64,000 nucleotides of DNA from Melanopsichium pennsylvanicum (lineage: Eukaryota > Basidiomycota > Ustilaginomycetes > Ustilaginales), in NCBI GenBank assembly GCA_900208305.1, contig OAPG01000003.1, positions 868,001-932,000 on the forward strand, given 5' to 3'. Made by a program: the position numbers and the translations under genes. Shown in pieces: positions 40,387 through 51,885 of the stretch. Each line of letters opens with the position of its first letter. The stretch's first letter is position 1. The notes beneath the pieces were generated by a model. That model was not told the DNA's origin. It did no database searches and saw only the letters and a list, made by a program, of their open reading frames with translations.

Positions 40387-42405
40387 ATGCGAGCTGAGTG
40401 TGATAAAGCGTCCAAGCAACGACCAAAACAGTATCCCAACTTACTCCGGCTCGGTTACGAGCCGCGTCAGATGACGTTTTCTGTGACCAAAACGGCCCAA
40501 CAGAAAACAGAGTACAGGCTGCCGGCTCCTGTGTCTCCCGAGTCTCTCATCATCACCCAAGCTTATCCAGAATTCAGCACACAATATTGTCTTGCAATTG
40601 AACAAGCTATTACATCTTTCGCGCACAGCCATGCCGCAACTTTGACCTGGTACTACGAATCAACACCATTTGCTCTGCTCCGGCAACCAGCCGTGCTTGC
40701 AGCCGACATGAGCGCTGTACAGTCACCAGCCTCGACGGCGTCTACAGCAGAGGTTGCGAAATTGGAAGGATCTAGCTCTCCAGAGGCCGATCAATTTTCT
40801 CGCATAGATGCTGTAGATCGGATCCGTTCAGCCGTCCGAACCAACAAGCTTGAAAGGACTTTGGAAGAACAGCGAGCAGGCGACAAGAACGATCCGACAT
40901 CACGATGGCATCGAGCTGGCGTTATGGCAGAGCAGCTCGGCAAGCAAGACTCTGCTCCAGCTCCAGCCGTTCGTGGTAAAGCAGCAACACCACCACGTCG
41001 CATCCACCACAAATCAATCTCCTCGGTCACCTCCCCGTCGCCCACGGTTGATTCCCTAACACAGCAGTTGCTCGGATCGAGCTTCTTCGACAAGCTTCCC
41101 TTTACCTTCAAAAACGAAGCAGAAAAGCAAGACTTCATCAACGAATCTCAAATACTGACAAAACGTTTGGAAGATCAGAATTGGCTCGAGATGCTTGATC
41201 CTAAGCATCGCTACGGAAGTAACCTGAAGCACTATCACAGGTACTGGAATCTGAAGGCAGACACACGCCAAAACTTTTTGCAGTGGCTCGATGAAGGAGA
41301 AGGCAAAGAAATCAGTCTGAAGGAATGCCCCCGGTCGAAGCTCGAAGGGGAGCGTATCAGTTACCTAACCGCAGACGAGCGACGAAATTACATGACCTAC
41401 ATAGACAATGAAGTCGGAAATGCACCCCAAAGACCTTTTCACGAAGTCGTGGCTCAACTCAAATCGCATCCAGGCAAAGGACGGCTGCGATGGTGTCGAA
41501 CGGGCGAGCTCGTCAGCACTTCCAAGTATAACCATGGTGATCTGGGCAAGGGAAGGGGTATTGCTTTGCGCGAATCCAATGAGTGGAAAGATGCGATCGC
41601 AACGGGCGAAATCTGCGAAGTCGTGCGCGGTGACAAGATCAAATTGCGGCGAACAAAGTCTGGAGACTCCTCCGAAAGCTTCACATCGGACTCGAGCTCG
41701 TTTGATCAAACCGGCTTGTCAACGCCCGAACATCCCCATACGCATGAAGAGCATCATTCAGACCCATACACTGAGTCTGCAGGGCACGGCGAGTGTCGCA
41801 GCACGAAAGCAAGCAAAGATCCTGAGGAAAAGCAACAAACCCGAAAGGAGAAGCTTCTAGAGAAGGCCAACCTGGGTCCCAAGTACCTCATCAAACAGAA
41901 GCTTGGCTTGTACTCCTCTACGGATCGCCAACAAATCGTCAAGGGAGAGCTCGAAGCCGATCAAGTAGACAAACAGGAGACAATCCGGCCAGACGCCCTC
42001 ATCCGGCGACGTAAAGCCGATACATGGATCTTCGTCACCGATCTTTCGTATAACATGTATATCGGCATCAAGCAGCGCGGTCGCTTCCAGCATTCTTCCC
42101 TCCTTGCCGGTTCCCTCGTCACTGTAGCCGGCGTTCTCAAAGTCAAGGACGGCATCATCGTATCCATCTACCCTTGGAGTGGACACTATCGCTCTTCATC
42201 ACAACACTTTGAAGAGTTCATCAAGAGATTGCAAGAACGTGGATTAGACACCAGCCAAATCAATGTGACCAAGAGCAAGTGGGTGATTGAGGTGGTCAAT
42301 CGATACGGCATGTATCGGAAGAAAAAGGATCGCAAGATGAAGGATTTCAAGGACAAAGTTAAGGAGGCTTGGGACTCACACGATTCCAAAGAGCCCACCT
42401 CATAA
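40387..42405 (+). CDS. IQM-type (calmodulin-binding-like) protein
   Basis: The protein has 672 aa if started at the ATG at 40387. Later in-frame ATGs at 40471 and 40708 are possible, and the first 107 residues lack conserved blocks. The core matches the IQM family, best known as plant calmodulin-binding proteins but also present in fungi: LDPKHRYGSNLKHYHRYW (about 269-286), FLQWLDEGEGKEISLKECPR (about 298-317), YLTADERRNY, then TWIFVTDLSYNMYIG (about 546-560) and FQHSSLLAGSLVTVAGVL (about 567-584) followed by YPWSGHY. An IQ-like helix, RIRSAVRTNKLERTLEEQ (about 146-163), precedes the core. An acidic Ser-rich insert splits it (about 425-510). There is no signal peptide. Function in fungi is not established. 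The 5' end lies about 100 bp from CpG-free repeat DNA. Confidence 0.82.
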   Translation: MRAECDKASKQRPKQYPNLLRLGYEPRQMTFSVTKTAQQKTEYRLPAPVSPESLIITQAYPEFSTQYCLAIEQAITSFAHSHAATLTWYYESTPFALLRQPAVLAADMSAVQSPASTASTAEVAKLEGSSSPEADQFSRIDAVDRIRSAVRTNKLERTLEEQRAGDKNDPTSRWHRAGVMAEQLGKQDSAPAPAVRGKAATPPRRIHHKSISSVTSPSPTVDSLTQQLLGSSFFDKLPFTFKNEAEKQDFINESQILTKRLEDQNWLEMLDPKHRYGSNLKHYHRYWNLKADTRQNFLQWLDEGEGKEISLKECPRSKLEGERISYLTADERRNYMTYIDNEVGNAPQRPFHEVVAQLKSHPGKGRLRWCRTGELVSTSKYNHGDLGKGRGIALRESNEWKDAIATGEICEVVRGDKIKLRRTKSGDSSESFTSDSSSFDQTGLSTPEHPHTHEEHHSDPYTESAGHGECRSTKASKDPEEKQQTRKEKLLEKANLGPKYLIKQKLGLYSSTDRQQIVKGELEADQVDKQETIRPDALIRRRKADTWIFVTDLSYNMYIGIKQRGRFQHSSLLAGSLVTVAGVLKVKDGIIVSIYPWSGHYRSSSQHFEEFIKRLQERGLDTSQINVTKSKWVIEVVNRYGMYRKKKDRKMKDFKDKVKEAWDSHDSKEPTS

Positions 42406-43328
42406 CTCAGCTCCGTACTTCGTCTAAGACGGTCAACTAAACATTTCACCAAGAGCATCTCTCTGCTGGCTTTTTGGCGTGCAGCATTCTTTGATCATTG
42501 ATTATCTCGACTTGTCACTATACAGTAAATTTACAATCCTCAGCCTAACTAGCGGATGTTCAGGACAAATGAGCAATAATCATTCACGGACAAGCCCGCA
42601 CACTTTGCGTTGGTGTCAAAACCCCCACTAATTTTGCTTCAGCCGACAACCGTCGACGCTACAACCGATACCCACCACATGAAATGAAATAAAAAAGAAG
42701 AAAGAAAAAAATCACTGTCGTCTCTTCCTGGCTCAAGAGCTGCGGTTTTTCTCCGTCGAAATTGGAAAGCTGGACTGTGAAATGAGTTGGGATGGTGTTC
42801 GACATCACATCAAAATCCTGGGCGCTGAGAACGAATCAGATTTGTGCAGGAGCGAACTTGACTTGGTGGGTATGCGAACTTTTGGTCCAACTAGAAACCG
42901 AGTAATGAAGCTGCGAACATCACTTGATGCTACCGCGAACTCGACCGCGAAAGAGAGTGCCGAGGTAACGCCCACCGAGGTATAACTCGTCCCACAACGA
43001 GAGCCATAATGATGGCTTCAGAGCCAGTCTGCTTGGCCCACGCTGAGAGTGGAAGGCCGTTGAGCTGCCTGAAGCAACGATGAGTAACATTTCACTTCGT
43101 TTGCGAGAGAGTTGTCGCCTTCTGCCTGTCTCGATTGGAGCATACTGTACTTGTGGCAAATGAGGGCAAGCTTGCCGCAACACGACATCGATGTGCAATT
43201 AGCCCACCCACTTCGACCTTGCCTTTCTGCCTATGAAGAGAGGTACAATGAATTGACAGTACACTGTTTAGCTGATGAGCAGTGCTATGCTGGAGCTTGT
43301 CCCATCAAGCGGAACCTCAACAAAAGGC

Positions 43329-43335
43329 TATATAG
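43329..43335 (+). promoter_or_regulatory. TATA box of the Kex2-processed protein gene
   Basis: TATATAG lies about 400 bp upstream of the ATG. The distance is reasonable if the leader contains the proposed intron. It is positional evidence only. Confidence 0.35.
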
Positions 43336-43600
43336 ACTTGCTCAGCATCTTTGCCTACGTGTATCCTCTCTTCCGTCTCTCATATCACTGTTCCTCGAAA
43401 AGACGCTCTCTCAGCTCCGAGTGACAACGGTCTCAAAGCTTCAATCCCTACCCTTCCTCTCCCTCTCGCAATCCATTCTGCTAGCCAGATCATAGATTCT
43501 TCCACGCTCTTTACTGCTCCGTCTTACCTTCTTCATCCTTCAAGGTCAGGGCAGCTCCTGCCCTTCACAAATCTGCTCGCATCTTCGTTTCGTGACAATT

Positions 43601-43708
43601 GTAAGTTTTTTGGGTCTCCCTTGATGTAATATCGACATGTGGCGATGCCAACGATTTTCTGACCACAACCATCATTTATCAATTCACTCTTCGGACCACG
43701 TATCACAG
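43601..43708 (+). other. Probable 5' UTR intron
   Basis: A consensus donor GTAAGT (43601) is followed by a branch-like TTCTGAC (about 43656) and an acceptor CAG ending at 43708, giving 108 nt. The ATG follows 28 nt later. Confidence 0.45.
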
Positions 43709-43736
43709 CTTTGCTTGGACATCACTGTCAGCAGCA

Positions 43737-47048
<3,312 letters not shown>

Positions 47049-47955
47049 AGCGATGCAGAACATTTACTTGCATACATGTGACTGTGGCTGCACCCATCGC
47101 TTCATGCAGCCTCTCTTCATCGGTTACAGATTCCTACTTCTTGTCCCGAACATGCCCTTTCCTTTTTCTTGCTCTTCGACTCGAATAATACCCCGCTCGT
47201 CTATCTAACACTGTCGTTCGTTTAGCGCAGACAACCGCTTCTATATTGTTCCTGTTTCGTCATGTCCTGTCCGCGTATCGCTTTTTTTGACCGAGAAAAC
47301 TCAGTATTACGATCTCTTTAGCTCGAATGTTGCACTAGATGATAAGATAGCAGCTTGACATTACTGTGCGACCGTTAATGATGTGAAAAATCAGGTGATG
47401 TTAGACTGGCTGTGATGTTGTTCAATTTGCTGGAAATTTCACGTGTGGAGGAAAAGCCTCTACGCCAACGCCAAGCGCGGTTCGCGTGAAGTGCCGAATG
47501 ACAGGCGACGTGTTGCACATTTTGGTTTTCGAGAGAGGCACGTCAAGAAGTGCGCGTTCCAGGATTGTTGGTATGGCTGAGCATGGAGGATTAATTCAGC
47601 TGCAGGCAGGCTTTCGTGTCGCCGCGACAGAGGTAGTACAGTAGTAGGACAAGCTGGAACACAAAGGGGTAGCACACACTCATGCGCTTCACCGTTGTCA
47701 GTCGAGACAGAGTCGCCAGTAACGTAATTGTCAAAGGCAAGTTAGCTTCCTTCTCTTCACCCAACGACCCGACCAACCAAAGACTCCTCCAGACTCCTCG
47801 AGACATCATCAATTCATCTTTCCTCGATACATCATAGACCTGGCTGTATCGTATCAGCTTAGACCAACTTTCGGAGCTCGCTACCGTCTTCCCACCTGAG
47901 CTCAACATCAGCGGCTCCGTCATCAGACTTGTGCTCAGCACCGCCTGTTGCAAGT
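47049..47955. promoter_or_regulatory. Intergenic, upstream of the FHA gene
   Basis: This 907-bp spacer holds the 3' flank of the Kex2-processed gene and then the FHA gene promoter. TTCGCGT at 47481-47487 (ACGCGAA on the other strand) resembles an MBF/SBF core. No gene is recognised. Confidence 0.4.
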
Positions 47956-50565
47956 ATGATGCACGATCTTCCAACACCGGCTCCCTCGTCGGACCCTCCG
48001 ATGCCTGAATCATCCCCGGTAAAGGGTTCGGAGGACAAAAAGGCACTCGTGAAGGCCAAAGCTGCGGCAGCATCGCGCCTTTTCGCACCACTTGACCTCA
48101 ACATTGTCGGAAACAGGGCAAAGGCCTTCCAGGACGCGATGGAGAAAGCTGGCGTTACTCCTCCTCCTTCCTCTCCCCCTGCTTCGTCCGTCTTTCAGCC
48201 ATCTCCTGTCGCTGCTACACGCGAGCAAGCTCTTGGATTATCGCCTGTGAAGCAGCAGCGCCCCCGGCCTTCTTCAACCACCCATGCATGCAACGTCATT
48301 CTTGAGCAGACGCCTTCGGCCATTCAAGTGTCCGCGTCTTCAAGCCACATCGGGCAGCACAACAATACCCTCGGCCTCGTCACCAACCCAGAAAACAAGT
48401 CTGATGCCAATGCAGTTGCCAATCTGCTCTATGGGAGCAAAAGAGTCAGCCTGGTCATTGGTCGGTCCAAACCGTCTGGCGAGCCTCACGCTCCAGCAGC
48501 ACCGACAGCCGATATCCCTGCTTCTATGCAAGGACTGGGCTCCAAGAAAATTCTTCGCGTCAACCTTCCCAACGAAACGCGTCATGTCTCTCGCGTGCAC
48601 GCCATTGTGGAGTGGATCCCCTTCGTCCCGCCTCCTGCGGTTCACAAGAAATCCGGTGTGTCGAGCTTCACCGCCAAGGGTTCACCTATCGCCGCTCGAC
48701 TTGCCTCTGACAGCGCCACGGGAAGCTCGAACGGAACTTTCATTGTAAGGATTGTGGGTCAGAATGGTCTCATCGTTGATGAAAAGCGACGAAGGGAGGG
48801 ACAGGTGTTGCGACTCACTCCTGGCAAGACCGTGATCGACTTTTTTGGCGTCAAGTGTCGTTTTGAGCATGTTCCTTCCATCACCGACAGATCCCTTTCA
48901 CCAATCAAGTCGATGCAGGCCCGCGTCCAGGAATGGACTCAGAGAATCACATCACCAATCAAGAAGGCCACTCCTACGCTTGTCAAGACTGCAGCTGCAA
49001 AGGCGCAGAACCCTGCTAGCTCTCCTCCAGCCAGCTCACCACCTTCAATGCTCGGACTCATGTCTTCACGCGAGCAAACGCCACTGGCCAATAGGTCACA
49101 GGAAGAAGAGGCAGAAGGAGACATAACTGGCTCGCCCACACCCGTCAATCGTCGTGGTGGTGTTCTCGTAGCTGGTCCCTTGAACATTCAACAAGTCCGG
49201 GCTGGAGACAGCGATGAAGACTTAGGTTCGAACGGCCTGAATGCGCAGGACAACGACGATGACGAAGATGACGAGAGCGACGATGAAGACTACATCCCTG
49301 CAGACTTTGAGACTCTTCACAAAGTTCTCACTGTACGCAAGCCTACGATCCCAAGCGAAAAGGAGGACGATGACAGCAGCTCTCTCTCATCCGATCTTGA
49401 CTCTGGAATTGTGGATCAGCAGATTGGTGCCTCCGCTCTCGCCAGCCAACCCACGGCTTCGCCAGCCCCTATGCAGCGTAAGCGTACAGTCACAGCAGGT
49501 TACGCGAGTCGTAGTCGCGAATCTTCCGACAAGCCTGCAGTGGCAGATGCGCTCACCGAGTCTCAGACTCGTATGCCTCCCCCCGCTGCTGCTGTGGCCA
49601 CCGTGCGCAACACTGCCCGAAGGTCGGCCAGCAACAGTCCGGCGCCGTCATCGTCCATGCTCGGAGCTTCGGTTCAAGAACTTCAACATCTGGCCCGCGA
49701 CTGTGTGCGACAGCTCGCACCCACGTACGACCTTGCCGGTCTTCTTGCCGGAGCCATCGTCTTCCACCGTACCGCCACCATCAGCGCATCTGAAGCAGTG
49801 AGGTCGGTGCTCACTACCACGCCTGGCTTAATGAAAGGTGAGGCTGGCGAGCACTCTGTGGCATTCAGCCCTTCAAAGCGAAAGTTGCCTGGTGCAGCCA
49901 CATTGCAGCACGGGTGCGTAGTCGAAGGCTGGCCAATCAGTTCTGAGTCGAATGAACGATGGGCTACGATCGCCAGGAAGGCTTGGAGGGAGCACCTCGA
50001 AGTTGTGCTGCAGTCGTCTCCTATGTTCGGGGTCATCCAGCGTGCAGGAAAGGATGCGTCGGGGAATCCACTTGAATGCTGGTACTACTATGATAAGGAG
50101 AATGATCCTGACAAGGAGCGTGCCGAGAATCTGGGTGTGTTTGCCAAGCCGATGCGTAAGGCGCTCAAGGGGCAAAAGCCAATCTTTTGGAAACGTAGCG
50201 GCTACGCTTCTCGTAACAATGATGACATCTTTGAGTCGAAAATTCCCTACACTGTCGACATTTCCGATGCAGCTGCCACTTCGGTATCGTCGCGTAAAGT
50301 GGAGAGCGAGAGCATTGATATTGCAAATGCCCCGCTCCCATCGAGCTGCATCGGTAGGAAGAGGAAGAACAACCCATCGGCACAGTCGCAGGCGGAAACA
50401 CAAGGCTTTGCTAGAGATGTAGCTGACAACGAGGAAAGCAAGAGGGAGAAGTTGAGGGCCAAGATTGCCAAAAGTGGATTATGGGATGAGACGCAGCCCG
50501 AAGAGAAGGAGATTCCGACGTGGGACAGGAAGGGTGATCAAGACTATAGGAAGGGTCGCAAGTGA
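47956..50565 (+). CDS. Tos4/Plm2-like FHA-domain protein
   Basis: The protein has 869 aa from the first ATG (47956); a second ATG follows immediately at 47959. An FHA phosphopeptide-binding domain spans about 150-305: VSLVIGRSKPSG (GR core), HVSRVHAIVEW (the S/RxH motif, about 211), SSNGTFIV (NGT motif, about 257) and VKCRFEHV. Long Ser/Pro-rich disordered stretches surround an acidic segment (about 430-455). The C-terminal region has a conserved block, ECWYYYDKENDPDKERAENLG (about 707-726), then KPMRKALKGQKPIFWK. FHA plus this type of tail is seen in fungal Tos4/Plm2-like chromatin-associated G1/S regulators. The FHA call is firm; the ortholog call is an inference. Confidence 0.75.
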   Translation: MMHDLPTPAPSSDPPMPESSPVKGSEDKKALVKAKAAAASRLFAPLDLNIVGNRAKAFQDAMEKAGVTPPPSSPPASSVFQPSPVAATREQALGLSPVKQQRPRPSSTTHACNVILEQTPSAIQVSASSSHIGQHNNTLGLVTNPENKSDANAVANLLYGSKRVSLVIGRSKPSGEPHAPAAPTADIPASMQGLGSKKILRVNLPNETRHVSRVHAIVEWIPFVPPPAVHKKSGVSSFTAKGSPIAARLASDSATGSSNGTFIVRIVGQNGLIVDEKRRREGQVLRLTPGKTVIDFFGVKCRFEHVPSITDRSLSPIKSMQARVQEWTQRITSPIKKATPTLVKTAAAKAQNPASSPPASSPPSMLGLMSSREQTPLANRSQEEEAEGDITGSPTPVNRRGGVLVAGPLNIQQVRAGDSDEDLGSNGLNAQDNDDDEDDESDDEDYIPADFETLHKVLTVRKPTIPSEKEDDDSSSLSSDLDSGIVDQQIGASALASQPTASPAPMQRKRTVTAGYASRSRESSDKPAVADALTESQTRMPPPAAAVATVRNTARRSASNSPAPSSSMLGASVQELQHLARDCVRQLAPTYDLAGLLAGAIVFHRTATISASEAVRSVLTTTPGLMKGEAGEHSVAFSPSKRKLPGAATLQHGCVVEGWPISSESNERWATIARKAWREHLEVVLQSSPMFGVIQRAGKDASGNPLECWYYYDKENDPDKERAENLGVFAKPMRKALKGQKPIFWKRSGYASRNNDDIFESKIPYTVDISDAAATSVSSRKVESESIDIANAPLPSSCIGRKRKNNPSAQSQAETQGFARDVADNEESKREKLRAKIAKSGLWDETQPEEKEIPTWDRKGDQDYRKGRK

Positions 50566-51885
50566 GCTGTACGTTGTTAGCTGATGCTACTGCTTCATAC
50601 ATGACGATGGATATGGACGATTGACGTCCTGCCTCTGAGACTCGATGCACTGCGTAGCTACCTATTCATGTTTGGTTGTTTGGTTCCCGTTAGCTCGTTT
50701 GACCTCGACCATGTCACTGCTCATTGCAATGAATACTTACCCTGTAGAGGCCTGAAGTGACGTGAAAGTGAGGATTGACAAGGGTGGCTTGCGATTGTAT
50801 GATCTGGCGTTTTCGACGCTAACTGCGGGCCACAGCTCGTTTGATATCAACATGTGACAACGTTGCAACGAATGTGACATCTTGAACAAGCTGGGTCCAA
50901 TCGAGGTTTCAACAGATCAAATCTGGACGCCACGGGGGTGTCTTAAAAAGGGGTCGAGTAACACGCTTCGGGATCGGTAACGGAAGCGGCTATCCATTAT
51001 TAATATTGTCGAGAGGACGAGCTTCGCTAAGCAAAAAGCCGAATTTAGTGATGCTTACTAACGGCTCTGCTTAGCCGTCCAAATTTACGAGCCGCGAGAT
51101 TAAAATTTTGTCAAAATGGTTGTGAGGTCATCGTGCTCCCAACACCTTCACCTATCGAATTACATTCACACATGCGCAAAGTAGAGTCTTTGATTAAGCC
51201 TCACCATGTGCTTTGGCGATCATCTCGGTCAACTCCAAAATCCAAATTGTGCAGAAAACAAGTTGTACAACCGTGAACAACAAAACAAAAACAAAAACAA
51301 AACACAGATTCCCCCAACTCTCATCAGGTGCTGCAATTTGAGTACAGCAAACCAACACGTAACGATTCCGATCCCGAATTCCCCGTTAGGGCTTAATATA
51401 AAACGATGGCCGCGATGAGAAGACAGACTGTGTAACATGCATGCTCGACGCTTGAATCGCTGAAACCGGCCATCTTTGTTACAGGCTCACAAGCTTCTGT
51501 TCGGCTTCGGGATGCAACTACCAGCAATGTTGGCTGGCTTGCCCCACAGACGAGGTCACTTCCATCTAACTTACCACGTCAAGTTTCGCCAATTGAGTCA
51601 CAGTAGAAGCTGTCGGCAGCATCTTGGCCACCCTCAGAGCCAACAAGTCCACACTACAAAATAATCAGCCAAGTGCTTAACCTCTTGAAACTTGATCTTG
51701 GGTACGCTCTTTCCTCCTTCTCCCCCGCACTGCAACATTCACCAACTAAAGAGCATCATAGACTCGGCCTCCGTGTCTCTTGTTCGGTGACGCTAACATC
51801 AACATTGGCCCCCAGCTAGACATTACAATTCACAGACGCCGTAAAGATAACCTCAGCTGCACCAGCATTCACACAGGCGACATTC
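50566..51885. promoter_or_regulatory. Intergenic, upstream of the BOR1-like gene
   Basis: This 1.3-kb spacer has no supported gene. It contains an imperfect inverted repeat near 51026-51077 (GCTAAGCAAAAAGCCG against CGGCTCTGCTTAGC), an AAAAC-type simple repeat at 51281-51303 and a pyrimidine-rich stretch before the ATG. Confidence 0.45.

Larger units (their letters stand above)
42406..43736. promoter_or_regulatory. Intergenic and 5' leader of the Kex2-processed protein gene
   Basis: The left part is the 3' flank of the IQM-like gene. The right part carries a TATATAG box (43329-43335), a pyrimidine-rich leader and a probable 5' UTR intron (43601-43708). No other gene is seen. Confidence 0.5.
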
